Positions 44,759 to 53,398 of a stretch of 64,000 nucleotides of DNA are shown in pieces; within the stretch, counting starts at the first letter, position 1; every line of letters starts with the position of its first letter. Where the stretch lies: contig NZ_JAVDQG010000010.1 in NCBI RefSeq assembly GCF_031454155.1, positions 62,001 through 126,000 on the forward strand. The letters are read 5' to 3'. This DNA comes from Desmospora profundinema (GTDB lineage Bacteria; Bacillota; Bacilli; Thermoactinomycetales; DSM-45169). Position numbers and translations under genes: made by a program. Below the pieces are notes generated by a model, which was given only the letters and a program-made list of their open reading frames with translations, was not told the origin of the DNA and made no database searches.

Positions 44759-46711
44759 CTACCGCAACAGTCGCAACCCATTTACGATTACCAACAGTGT
44801 ACTCCCTTCATGCCCGATTACACCCAATGGCAGGGAAATCCCGTTTGTAAAGTTGGCCATAATCAAGAGGCCGATCACAGCCAGAGCAAACACCAGATTT
44901 TGCTTGACGATGCGCCAGGTTCGCCTTCCCAAGGCAATCGCTTCCGATACTTTCCCGAGGTCATCATTCATCAGGACGACACGAGCAGTATCCAGAGCCA
45001 CATCACTGCCGGCGGCTCCCATGGCGATCCCGACGCGGGCCGTTGCCAGGGCGGGGGCATCATTCACCCCGTCGCCCACCATCGCAACCGGTCCGACTTC
45101 CCGTTCCCACCGCTGAATGGCCGCCACTTTTTCCTCCGGCAGCAATTCCGCCTCCACCTTCCGGATCCCCGCCTCCTGGGCAATGGCTTTCGCCGTCTGA
45201 CGGCGGTCCCCGGTTAACATCACCACTTCCATTCCCTGTCTTTGCAATGCCTGGACCGCTCGTTTCGCCTCCGGGCGAATTTGGTCACGCAGAGCGATCA
45301 ACCCGATGGGCACCTCTCCTTCGGCCAATGCCACCACTGTCTTACCATCGGCTTCCAACCGCTTCAGATCCGGCGGTACATCCGACAGGATCCAGGCCGG
45401 TTTGCCTATACGCCAGCGACTTCCCCGCCACTCTCCCCGGACACCGTGGCCGGTGACCGATTGGAACGCATCCGGGCGTTCCGGAGAAAGAGCACGGTTT
45501 TTCGCTTCCGCCACCACTGCACGGGCGATTGGATGTTCAGACAAGATTTCAAGCGAAGCGGCAGCCATCAACACCTCATTTTCCTCCCGGCCATCCAGCG
45601 GTAACACATCGGTTACCGCCAACTCCCCCCGGGTAAGCGTCCCCGTCTTGTCAAAGGCCACCACACGCACCTCGGACAGGGATTCCACATAAGCGCCTCC
45701 CTTGAACAACAATCCTTGGCGCGCACCGTTGGACATGGCCGATAAGACCGCCGGCATGATGGAAGCGACGACAGCACAGGGGGATGCCACCACCAAAAAT
45801 ACCATGGCACGGTAAACCGTGTCGTTCCAACTCCACCCCCATAGAAGCGGGGGCCCGAGCAAGAGCAGGACAGTTACCAGAATGACGGTCTTGGCATAGA
45901 TCCCTTCAAAGCGCTCGATTTTACGCTGGGAGGGGGGCTCTTGGCCTTTGGCCTCCTCCACCAGCCGCAAGATTTTGGAAAAGGTGCTTTCGTCCGCCGG
46001 GCGTGTCATCTCCACCACCAGGGAGCCGGTGCCGTTCATGGTGCCCGCAAACACCCCGTCCCCGGGCTGTTTTCCCACCGGAACCGACTCTCCCGTGATG
46101 GTGGATTGATTCACTTCGGACGCCCCCTCCACCACCTTTCCATCCACCGGAAGCTGTGCACCGGGCTTCACCAATACCCGGTCCCCCGGCCGCAATACGC
46201 GAATCGGCACTTCCCGCTCTTCTGTCCCGTCCCACAACAGCGCCGACTGCGGTTGCAAGGACAACAGAGCGGATAGATCCCGTTGGCTCCTTTGTTCACT
46301 ATACCGTTCCAATGCTCCGCTGAGTGCAAAGATGAAAATGAGGAGCGCCCCTTCCATCCAGTATCCAATGGATGCCGCCCCCATCGCCGCCACCAACATC
46401 AGCAGATTGACATCCAGCTTTTTCTCCGTAAAAAGAGCGGTCAACCCTTCTCTCGCTTTGGCAAACCCTCCGATGGCGTAGGCGGCCAGATACAGGACGA
46501 TGCCCGTCACCTGGGTAAAACCGGACGTCCACCAAGCCAACAGGATCAGCAATCCGCTGAGCCCGGCTGCAATCCCTTCCCCATGACGCCGCACCCACAG
46601 GTATCCATCTTCCTCCCGCTCACCGGGAGAAGCCCAAAACCATGTCGGCATCACCCAACGTTTCACCCAATCGCTCAACTCCCACACCACCTTTTTGAGA
46701 ATAAAACTCAT
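44759..46711 (-). CDS. P1B-4 type metal-exporting ATPase (PfeT/ZosA-like)
   Basis: The protein (about 650 residues) has the P-type motifs DKTGTLTR, TGES, GDGVNDAPAL and the membrane motif ASPCAV; SPC instead of CPC marks group P1B-4, whose members export Fe(II), Co(II) or Zn(II). There is no N-terminal metal-binding CxxC domain. The promoter carries a perfect PerR box, as does Bacillus pfeT (formerly zosA), so Fe(II) efflux under peroxide stress is the best guess. Start is uncertain: TTG at 46798 would add 29 residues; the ATG at 46711 and later GTG codons are also possible. Confidence 0.9.
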   Translation of the reverse strand: MSFILKKVVWELSDWVKRWVMPTWFWASPGEREEDGYLWVRRHGEGIAAGLSGLLILLAWWTSGFTQVTGIVLYLAAYAIGGFAKAREGLTALFTEKKLDVNLLMLVAAMGAASIGYWMEGALLIFIFALSGALERYSEQRSQRDLSALLSLQPQSALLWDGTEEREVPIRVLRPGDRVLVKPGAQLPVDGKVVEGASEVNQSTITGESVPVGKQPGDGVFAGTMNGTGSLVVEMTRPADESTFSKILRLVEEAKGQEPPSQRKIERFEGIYAKTVILVTVLLLLGPPLLWGWSWNDTVYRAMVFLVVASPCAVVASIMPAVLSAMSNGARQGLLFKGGAYVESLSEVRVVAFDKTGTLTRGELAVTDVLPLDGREENEVLMAAASLEILSEHPIARAVVAEAKNRALSPERPDAFQSVTGHGVRGEWRGSRWRIGKPAWILSDVPPDLKRLEADGKTVVALAEGEVPIGLIALRDQIRPEAKRAVQALQRQGMEVVMLTGDRRQTAKAIAQEAGIRKVEAELLPEEKVAAIQRWEREVGPVAMVGDGVNDAPALATARVGIAMGAAGSDVALDTARVVLMNDDLGKVSEAIALGRRTWRIVKQNLVFALAVIGLLIMANFTNGISLPLGVIGHEGSTLLVIVNGLRLLR

Positions 46712-46822
46712 TGTTAACGCCCGTAAAATGGCACATGCTGTCCGCCGAATCGGCGAACAGCATGATTGAGAATGAAACTCAATATTGGTTTCGATCAAAA
46801 TAGTTGACTGGAGGAAATGTAT

Positions 46823-46837
46823 TTATAATTATTATAA
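46823..46837. promoter_or_regulatory. PerR box
   Basis: TTATAATTATTATAA is a perfect match to the PerR operator TTATAATnATTATAA. It covers the -10 element of the ATPase promoter, so metal-loaded PerR would block transcription until oxidised by peroxide. Confidence 0.85.
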
Positions 46838-46859
46838 AGTAGGAATCAGTTTTGGTAAA
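46831..46859 (-). promoter_or_regulatory. promoter of the P-type ATPase gene
   Basis: On the minus strand TTTACC (46859-46854) is separated by 17 bases from TATAAT (46836-46831). Confidence 0.75.
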
Positions 46860-46998
46860 GCCCTTTTTTCCGTTTTTGGACACCGCCGTTTCATGACGAT
46901 GCGGTGAACCCCGTGCGTTCCCCATGAAGAAAAGGTATACTGGCCATAAAGCACGGAACCGACAACCTTATCCATAGTAGGAAAGGAGCGAAAAACCG

Positions 46999-47370
46999 TT
47001 GAAGCTTTTCATCATCCTGGGGGCAGTCAATCTGTTCCTCAGCATCTCCTTCGGTGCTTTCGGCGCCCACGGCTTGGAAGGACGCATCTCCGAACGGATG
47101 CTGAACAACTGGCAAACGGCTGCTCAGTATCATATGGCACATGCTCTCGGTTTGCTCTTTATCGGTTTGCTTGCCGGCAAAGTAGGGGAATCCGCCCTGG
47201 TTAGCGCCGGCGGCTGGTTGATTCTGGCCGGAATCGTTTTGTTTGCCGGCAGCCTGTATGTCATGGCGTTAACCAACATCACCGTCCTGGGGGCGATCAC
47301 TCCCATCGGCGGCCTCGCTTTTCTGGCGGGTTGGATCTGTATCGCATGGGCGGCCTGGACACAATTATGA
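46999..47370 (+). CDS. DUF423 membrane protein (YwdK type)
   Basis: The 123-residue protein has four helices and the DUF423 signature FGAFGAHGLEGR, followed by WQTAAQYHMAHALGLL and TPIGGLAFLAGW. Start is TTG after AAAGGAGCG. Function unknown. It is a single gene with a strong terminator. Confidence 0.88.
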   Translation: MKLFIILGAVNLFLSISFGAFGAHGLEGRISERMLNNWQTAAQYHMAHALGLLFIGLLAGKVGESALVSAGGWLILAGIVLFAGSLYVMALTNITVLGAITPIGGLAFLAGWICIAWAAWTQL

Positions 47371-47384
47371 GGCGGGTGTTTCAA

Positions 47385-47424
47385 GCAAAAAACCAGCCAG
47401 GTGATGCCTGGCTGGTTTTTTGCT
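47385..47424. terminator. bidirectional terminator
   Basis: GCAAAAAACCAGCCAGG pairs with CCTGGCTGGTTTTTTGC around TGATG; serves the DUF423 gene and lrgB. Confidence 0.92.
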
Positions 47425-47436
47425 GCAAACGACAAA

Positions 47437-48111
47437 TCAAAACAACCATGCACACAGAACGGACGTCACCACGGCTGCCAGGGTCATCGCCACGGAGCTG
47501 GCAGCACCGGTAACCTCTCCGTCTTCCATCGCCCGGGCCGTTCCAATCCCGTGGGCGGCACAGCCGTATCCCATACCCCTGGCAACGGCATCATCGATCG
47601 TAAGCCACCGAAACAGAAGAGGGCCCGTCGCTGCTCCAATCACCCCTGCCAAAATCACCACCGCCGCCGTCAAAGACGGCAGTCCTCCCAGACTGCGGGA
47701 GATTTCCACCGCCACGGGGGATGTGACCGACTGCGGTAGCAGGGTTCGCATCCACACAGGATCCCAGCCCAACAGACGCGACCAGATCCACGTATTTGCA
47801 ATCGCGGTTCCGGCGGCCAAAACGACACCCAGGACGATCGGAACAAAATATCGTTTTAACACTTGCCGGTTGCGGTACAGCGGCAGTGCCAGCGCCACTA
47901 CCGCCGGTCCCAACAAGGCGTCGATCCATTGTCCTCCGATCATGTACGTTTCATACGGGATCGAAAAAACCAACAGGATCCCGATTACCGCTCCCCCCGC
48001 AGTGGCTACTGGGGTTAATACCGGATGACGCTTATACCGGTACAGGCGTTGGAATAACCGATAGAGGGTGACCGTTCCGATGATCACAGCCGCTCCCCAG
48101 GCCGTATTCAC
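47437..48111 (-). CDS. lrgB: LrgB/CidB-family protein
   Basis: The 224-residue polytopic protein has the LrgB signatures SVTSPVAVEISRSLGG and ARGMGYGCAAHGIGTARAM. The family works with small holin-like LrgA/CidA proteins in export of pyruvate or by-products and in lysis control. The GTG start overlaps the end of the cidA frame by four bases (GTGA), so translation is coupled to a partner that is interrupted here. Confidence 0.9.
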   Translation of the reverse strand: MNTAWGAAVIIGTVTLYRLFQRLYRYKRHPVLTPVATAGGAVIGILLVFSIPYETYMIGGQWIDALLGPAVVALALPLYRNRQVLKRYFVPIVLGVVLAAGTAIANTWIWSRLLGWDPVWMRTLLPQSVTSPVAVEISRSLGGLPSLTAAVVILAGVIGAATGPLLFRWLTIDDAVARGMGYGCAAHGIGTARAMEDGEVTGAASSVAMTLAAVVTSVLCAWLF

Positions 48112-48482
48112 CTCTCTCCCCCCCTTTGTTTGCGAATCGCTAACCATCGGGTGGCTGCTGCCGACACCGCCATCACTAGTAACGTGTGAACGAACACAAC
48201 CAACAGAAGTCCCCACCCTCCCTCCCGGATCAGCGACAGGTGCTCCACCACCCCCGCAAGAGCCGGGATAAACAACAGCGGCAATTAAGCCAAAAGAAGG
48301 CCGCCCCCATCATGGAGCCACTTTTCTTTCACCACACCGGTAAATAGAAGAAAAAAAAGAACGAGCATCCCGATCACACTTCCCGGCAACACCAACTGGA
48401 ACGTCTCACGGATCCAGTTTCCCAACACATATAGACTGTACAAAACGGATAATTGCAGGAACACTTTTATCCAGCGAAACAA
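48108..48482 (-). pseudogene. cidA: cidA/lrgA holin-like gene with in-frame stop
   Basis: The TTG-started frame MFRWIKVFLQLSVLYSLYVL ... LPGSVIGMLVLFFLLF is typical CidA. After LLLA comes TAA, then the same frame continues LPLLFIPALAGVVEHLSLI and further hydrophobic sequence to a TGA overlapping lrgB. Homologues have a sense codon at that place (LPLLFIPA is the conserved follow-up), so a single nonsense change splits the gene at codon 66 of 124. Either a pseudogene or a sequencing error. Confidence 0.8.
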
Positions 48483-48547
48483 TGGGACCGCCCCCTTTTC
48501 GATTTTTTCGCTAGAGCGCCCCCTAATCTCTTCCCCTGCGATCCGGT

Positions 48548-48766
48548 ACTAGTCCTACAGTTGCATTTGTACGAAGAGTGTATAGGAGCGTGGATTGGTC
48601 GGGCTGGTGGGCTGTCTTCGATCTCTTGCAAAAAGCGCATAGCGAGACCGGGAACGAAGTGACCCAGGCGAGACTTGTGCTCTGTGAGTGCAAAGGATCG
48701 CAGCCATCCCACCACCCTCCCTTCTCACATCTGCGCCTGCTCTTATAAGGACAACTGTAGTACTAG
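48548..48766 (+). mobile_element. family B MITE-like repeat, copy 2
   Basis: A 219-bp copy with ends ACTAGTCCTACAGTTG and CAACTGTAGTACTAG. The interior matches copy 1 at 16708-16927 in opposite orientation, including the core shared with family A. It lies 66 bases upstream of the cidA frame. Confidence 0.88.
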
Positions 48767-48824
48767 GTCGTGTCTGAACCATCCGTAGGATGTGATCCCG
48801 GAAAATTGAATTACCAGACAAGCC
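48767..48824 (+). mobile_element. family A derivative without core, 58 bp
   Basis: The left end GTCGTGTCTGAACCATCCG runs to GATCCCGG and is then joined to the right end AATTGAATTACCAGACAAGCC, with the whole core missing. Flanked by CTAG and CTAA. It abuts family B copy 2. Confidence 0.75.
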
Positions 48825-48903
48825 CTAAGCCGGTTTCACAAGGTCCCCTCTCCTTTCTCTCTCTCCCTTCGACTCTCCTTCCATGCTTTTCATACCCCCT
48901 TGC

Positions 48904-48940
48904 AAATAAAAAACCGTTCTCCTTCATGCTGGAGAACGGT
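48904..48940 (-). terminator. terminator of the small hydrophilic protein gene
   Basis: ACCGTTCTCC pairs with GGAGAACGGT; on the minus strand TTTTTTATTT follows. Confidence 0.85.
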
Positions 48941-48961
48941 GATAAAGTAGCCACGCGCCGC

Positions 48962-49114
48962 TCATTCTTCTTCCCGCTCGGCCCGATCAAACAGTCTTCT
49001 ATCTTCCTCCGTATCCCGTAAGTCCTCAGCGCGAACGCTCCGCATCGATTCCGCGTCATTCACCAGACGGCCTTGTTTCTCCGTCTCTTTTTTTCCCTCT
49101 TGCTGATCCCTCAT
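48962..49114 (-). CDS. small hydrophilic protein, 50 aa
   Basis: The ATG at 49114 follows GGAGG at eight bases. The product (MRDQQEGKKETEKQGRLVND ... RAEREEE) is highly charged, lacks hydrophobic or aromatic core residues and is probably unstructured, as are many small spore or stress proteins of Bacillota. Family unknown. Confidence 0.6.
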   Translation of the reverse strand: MRDQQEGKKETEKQGRLVNDAESMRSVRAEDLRDTEEDRRLFDRAEREEE

Positions 49115-49199
49115 GTTCATCACCTCCGACGGTTTGTTTTCAGCATGTCCCGTCAAAGGGATTTTGAGCCCTTTCAATGAATATTTCACATTCCATTCT

Positions 49200-49841
49200 T
49201 TAATGGACCGCTCCGCCGGTTTCGCGGATGTCAGTCACATGTCTCGACTCGCGGACAGCCAGCAGCAGACCCTGGCGGACGATTTCCAACGGAAGGCTGG
49301 GATGATCGCCGTCACTCACCTGGCTTGGAGCAAAGGGAATATGGATAAACCCTCCGCGCATGGGACGACAGGCCTGCTCCAGCTCATGCATCAATCCGAA
49401 AAACACATGATTGCATACATAGGTGCCGGCAGTGTGGGAAACCGACGCCGGGATCCCTTCCTCCCGCAATGCACGCACCATCCGCTTGATCGGCAGAGTG
49501 GACCAATAAGCGGCGGGTGCCCCTTTTACAACGGGCTGATCTACCGGTTGATTGCCCTCATTGTCCGGTATGCGGGCATCTTCCAAATTGATCGCTACCC
49601 GCTCAGGGGTGATGCCGGCCCTTCCTCCGGCTTGTCCCACGGCGATCACCACATCCGGCTGCGTATCTCGGATGGCTTGACGCAGTCGGTTCAGCGATTT
49701 CCCGAATACCGTCGGCAAGCACACCCCTTCAATCGCCGCTCCCTCCACTTTTTCCCCCTTCAGGGAGCGAACCGCTTCCCAGGACGGGTTGACGCGCTCC
49801 CCTCCAAAAAGTTCAAAACCGGTTAACAGCACCTTTTTCAT
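49200..49841 (-). CDS. pcp: pyrrolidone-carboxylate peptidase
   Basis: Removes N-terminal pyroglutamate from peptides. The 213-residue C15 cysteine peptidase has GFELFGGERVNPSWEAV, the catalytic glutamate region RVAINLEDARIPDN, the nucleophile in SHTAGTYVCNHVFFGLMH, and a C-terminal HIPFAP with the catalytic histidine. Length is usual. GGGGGTG precedes the start. Confidence 0.96.
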   Translation of the reverse strand: MKKVLLTGFELFGGERVNPSWEAVRSLKGEKVEGAAIEGVCLPTVFGKSLNRLRQAIRDTQPDVVIAVGQAGGRAGITPERVAINLEDARIPDNEGNQPVDQPVVKGAPAAYWSTLPIKRMVRALREEGIPASVSHTAGTYVCNHVFFGLMHELEQACRPMRGGFIHIPFAPSQVSDGDHPSLPLEIVRQGLLLAVRESRHVTDIRETGGAVH

Positions 49842-49908
49842 CTTTTACACCCCCAAAGCTGTACGTTCACTTTTTGTTTCCGTTTCTCCCCCGCTCCCGC
49901 AAAGAAAA

Positions 49909-49932
49909 GATCCCGCTTCATAAGCCGGGATC
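49909..49932 (-). terminator. weak terminator of the YihY gene
   Basis: GATCCCG and CGGGATC pair; followed on the minus strand by TCTTTTCTTT. Confidence 0.5.
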
Positions 49933-49962
49933 CGCCGGGTATATCCGTTCACACACTCGATC

Positions 49963-50799
49963 CTATTCCAAACGAACGTGCTTTTGTTGATGCAGGGTTG
50001 CGTTGACCAAACCGCCCAGAACCAGCAGTAAGCCGGTCAGATAAAACCAGACCATCAAGACGATGACGCCCCCCAAACTTCCATACGTGGCGCTGAAGTT
50101 GTTAAAGTTGCTGACGTAGTAGGAGAAGCCCAGGGAAATCACCTGCCAGCCGATACTGGCCACCAACGCCCCCACCATCACTTTGCGAAAAGCGACCGAT
50201 GTATTGGGGGCAATTTGATAAATGCCGATCAACACCAGATTGGTCAATACAAACACAGCCAGCCACCTGAGCCATAAAAAGGTGGTCCATGCTTCCGGCG
50301 GCAGTCCGAAGACATCGTCCAGGTACTGAAAGATCACTTGTCCGAACACCGGCAGCAACAGCAAAACCGCAAACACCAGCACAATGGAAATCGTCATAGC
50401 GATCGAGAGCAGCTGCAACCGCCAGAGCGGGCGTGTCTCTTCCACCTGATAAGCGGTGTTTAAGGCGCGAATGATGGCAAAAACCCCGTTGGAAGCGACA
50501 TATAAAGCCGCCAGCAAACCGAAGGACAGGATTCCGCCCCGGGGGCGTTCCACCAAATCCCGAACCGGCTGGTCGATGGTAACCGCCGCTTCCGCGGGCA
50601 AGATGCTCTTGACGAAAGCGACCGCTTGGTCGGGATCCAGGTTGAGATAGGGCAGTAGAGCAACCGTAAAAATCAAAAGCGGAAAGATGGACAACAAAAA
50701 ATAATAGGCCAACGCCGCCGCCAAATCGGGCAGCCCGTTTTTCCATACCCGTGTCAACACGTAAAAGACAACCCAAAAAATAGAGCGCAAACGTTTCAT
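49963..50799 (-). CDS. YihY/BrkB family membrane protein
   Basis: The 278-residue protein has six helices and the family motifs DLAAALAYYFLLSIFPLLIF, ATYGSLGGVIVLMVWFYLTG. YihY proteins were once annotated as RNase BN; function is unknown, possibly transport. Single gene. Confidence 0.92.
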   Translation of the reverse strand: MKRLRSIFWVVFYVLTRVWKNGLPDLAAALAYYFLLSIFPLLIFTVALLPYLNLDPDQAVAFVKSILPAEAAVTIDQPVRDLVERPRGGILSFGLLAALYVASNGVFAIIRALNTAYQVEETRPLWRLQLLSIAMTISIVLVFAVLLLLPVFGQVIFQYLDDVFGLPPEAWTTFLWLRWLAVFVLTNLVLIGIYQIAPNTSVAFRKVMVGALVASIGWQVISLGFSYYVSNFNNFSATYGSLGGVIVLMVWFYLTGLLLVLGGLVNATLHQQKHVRLE

Positions 50800-50941
50800 T
50801 CAGACACCCGTTTCTCTCGTATTCCTTTCTATTGTAACCCGAACAACCGGAAATCACATCCATTTTTTACGATGGAACATCCCTCACAAAGAAAGAATTT
50901 CCCCTGTAAAGACAGCTCCCCATTTAAAAAAGAGGTTTTCT

Positions 50942-51031
50942 TTAGGAAAGATGACGGTGCAGCAACAAAGCCTTTATAAAAGCAAGGGTAGGCACATAAA
51001 CCACCAGCAAAAAATCGATCGCCAGATCCAT
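50942..51031 (-). CDS. small hydrophobic peptide, 29 aa
   Basis: MDLAIDFLLVVYVPTLAFIK and a short basic tail, preceded by GAGGAGGGGGAAC at good spacing. A single membrane helix with a basic C-terminus is the form of type I toxins (TxpA/BsrG-like) and of small membrane peptides. No antisense RNA can be shown. The rest of the 430-base gap shows no gene. Confidence 0.45.
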   Translation of the reverse strand: MDLAIDFLLVVYVPTLAFIKALLLHRHLS

Positions 51032-51229
51032 GTTCCCCCTCCTCACAATGGATGTGGTCTCAAGAAGCGTCGATCAATGCCTGTTTTCATTCATGGGGTT
51101 CCCTCCATATTACCGGCCTAATCCTCCTTCTGTGCGTCTCATCATGCGTTTTTTAACGCCCACATTCCAACAGGATTTTCACTGGCTAAAAAAGAAATAG
51201 GAAAGAAAAAGAACCACTATTCCAAATTG

Positions 51230-53221
51230 ATGGAAAAGGGGGTCAAAAAGCTGAAAAAGAAAACGGCTCCCGTGCTGTTGTGTTTGATTCTCTTCCTTTC
51301 CTTATGGCCGGCGGAAAACCATCCATCCGTTCATGCCGGAGAACCGGGCATGGAGCTGCGGGATGAGAGGACACAGCCCATCTATTCTTATGAAGAGGCG
51401 ATTCGGGAAACTGTATACGTGGAAGCGCCCATGGACAGTGATGGGAACGGAGAAAATGACCGGATCGCCGTCGATCTCATGCGTCCCAAGGAGACGGATG
51501 AAGGGCTGCGTGTTCCCGTCATCTACGAGATGAGTCCTTATCGCGCTGGCTTAAAGGACGTGCCCTTCCACGATGTGGATGTGGAACTGAACCCGGTTGA
51601 ACGGGAAAAAGGATGGGGAAAAACAGCGGAGACAAGTGTATGGTTGTCAGACAGGGCAGCGGCGATGGCGAGCCAGGCGGAAGCCGAATCGATCCGGCCG
51701 TTTCCCGGCTACTATGACAATTTCTTCGTTCCGCGCGGTTATGCCGTCGTTCTCGCGGAAGGTCCCGGCACGGGCCGGTCCACGGGATGTCCCACTTCCG
51801 GCGGAACCAATGAAGTGATCGGCACTCGGGCTGTCATCGATTGGTTAAACGGCCGGGCAAACGCGGTCAATGAAGCAGGCGAACCCGTCATGGCCGACTG
51901 GTCCACCGGCGATGTCGGCATGATCGGTGTCTCGTACAACGGCACCCTCCCCAACGCCGTCGCCGCCACCGGAGTGGAAGGCTTAAAAACCATTGTGCCC
52001 ATCGCCGCGATCAGCAGCTGGTACGACTATTACCGGGCCAACGGTGCCGTTGTCGCTCCCGGCGGCTACCAAGGCGAAGACGCCGATGTCCTGGCCAAAG
52101 CGGTGTTGACCCGGGAGACCCCCGAGGTGTGCCAAGCGGTGATGGACTCCCTGGAGAAAGAGCAGGATCGCCTCACCGGCGACTACAACGCCTTTTGGGA
52201 AGAACGGGATTATGTCCGCCATGCCGGACAAGTTCGGGCCAGCGTTTTTGCAGTCCACGGACTAAACGACTGGAACGTGAAAACCAAGCACCTCTCGCGA
52301 TGGTGGGAAGCCCTCACAAAGCAAGGGGTGCCGCGTAAACTGTGGCTGCATCAAGGAGGGCATTCCAACCCGTTCCATCTTCGTCACGATGAGTGGATGA
52401 CCACACTCCACCGCTGGTTTGATCATTGGCTGTACGGGATCGACAACGGCATCATGGAAGAACCGATGGCCGATATCGAACAGGCATCCGGTCAATGGAA
52501 GACGCACGCCCATTGGCCGGATGACGATGCCCGCCCCACCCGGCTCCACCTGAAAGCGGGAAGGGAGGGCGGACCGGGAACGCTTCACCTGAAACCGCAG
52601 CCCGCCCGTCCCCAGGCTTCGGAAAGGCTGATCGATGACCCCATGCAAACAGCGGAGGAACTGGCTGCCGATCCCGCATCCGGTTCACCCAACCGTCTCG
52701 TCTATCTCACGCCTGAATTAAAAGAATCGGTCCGCATGAGTGGAACGGTACAGATCACCCTCCGGGCCAGCATAGACAGACCAGCGGCCAACCTGACGGC
52801 CCTGCTTGTCGATTACGGCACCGACACCCGGGTGGATTATAAACGGGGATTGCGCAACACCGGTGAGCGGGTCTGCTATGGCAAGGGGGTTTCCGGCGAT
52901 GACGGTTGCACGTACCGATACGAACACCACACTCATACGGCACCCTTTGAGATTGTGACGCGTGGATGGATGGACCCGCAAAACCGCCTTTCCGATTCCC
53001 GTTCCTATCCGGTTGTTCCGGGAAAAACCTACACCTTCCGGTGGGACATGCAGGCGGATGATTACCTCTTTCAGCCGGGACATCGAATCGGGATCGTTAT
53101 TCTCGCCTCCGATCACGACTACACCCTCCGTCCCTCAGCAGGAACCACCATCACCGTCAACCCCGAACAAAGCCGGATCACACTGCCTGTGGTCGGCGGT
53201 CGCAATGCCATCAAGTGGTGA
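51230..53221 (+). CDS. secreted Xaa-Pro dipeptidyl-peptidase (S15 family)
   Basis: The 663-residue protein has a basic signal peptide (KKLKKKTAPVLLCLILFLSL, cleavage after VHA), an alpha/beta-hydrolase domain with nucleophile serine in MIGVSYNGTLPNAVA, the histidine in HQGGHSNPF, and a C-terminal jelly-roll domain (X-Pro dipeptidyl-peptidase C-terminal) from about 440. It releases X-Pro dipeptides from proline-rich peptides, or is a related acylase/esterase. TTG at 51227 precedes the ATG; ribosome binding site weak. Confidence 0.92.
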   Translation: MEKGVKKLKKKTAPVLLCLILFLSLWPAENHPSVHAGEPGMELRDERTQPIYSYEEAIRETVYVEAPMDSDGNGENDRIAVDLMRPKETDEGLRVPVIYEMSPYRAGLKDVPFHDVDVELNPVEREKGWGKTAETSVWLSDRAAAMASQAEAESIRPFPGYYDNFFVPRGYAVVLAEGPGTGRSTGCPTSGGTNEVIGTRAVIDWLNGRANAVNEAGEPVMADWSTGDVGMIGVSYNGTLPNAVAATGVEGLKTIVPIAAISSWYDYYRANGAVVAPGGYQGEDADVLAKAVLTRETPEVCQAVMDSLEKEQDRLTGDYNAFWEERDYVRHAGQVRASVFAVHGLNDWNVKTKHLSRWWEALTKQGVPRKLWLHQGGHSNPFHLRHDEWMTTLHRWFDHWLYGIDNGIMEEPMADIEQASGQWKTHAHWPDDDARPTRLHLKAGREGGPGTLHLKPQPARPQASERLIDDPMQTAEELAADPASGSPNRLVYLTPELKESVRMSGTVQITLRASIDRPAANLTALLVDYGTDTRVDYKRGLRNTGERVCYGKGVSGDDGCTYRYEHHTHTAPFEIVTRGWMDPQNRLSDSRSYPVVPGKTYTFRWDMQADDYLFQPGHRIGIVILASDHDYTLRPSAGTTITVNPEQSRITLPVVGGRNAIKW

Positions 53222-53237
53222 CACAAGCTATTTTCTG

Positions 53238-53275
53238 CAGCCCCGTTTTCTAATAGAAAACGGGGCTGTTTTTTG
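53238..53275 (+). terminator. terminator
   Basis: CAGCCCCGTTTTCTA pairs with TAGAAAACGGGGCTG, followed by TTTTTT. Confidence 0.93.
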
Positions 53276-53398
53276 AAAATGAAGAGAGGATTGTAATCCC
53301 CTCTTTGGATGATGCGGCATCAGCAGAGGCATATTGAAACGGACAAGCGATTAAAAAAACTCCACATCCCATCGGATCTGTGAGAGGGGGTCAAAACG

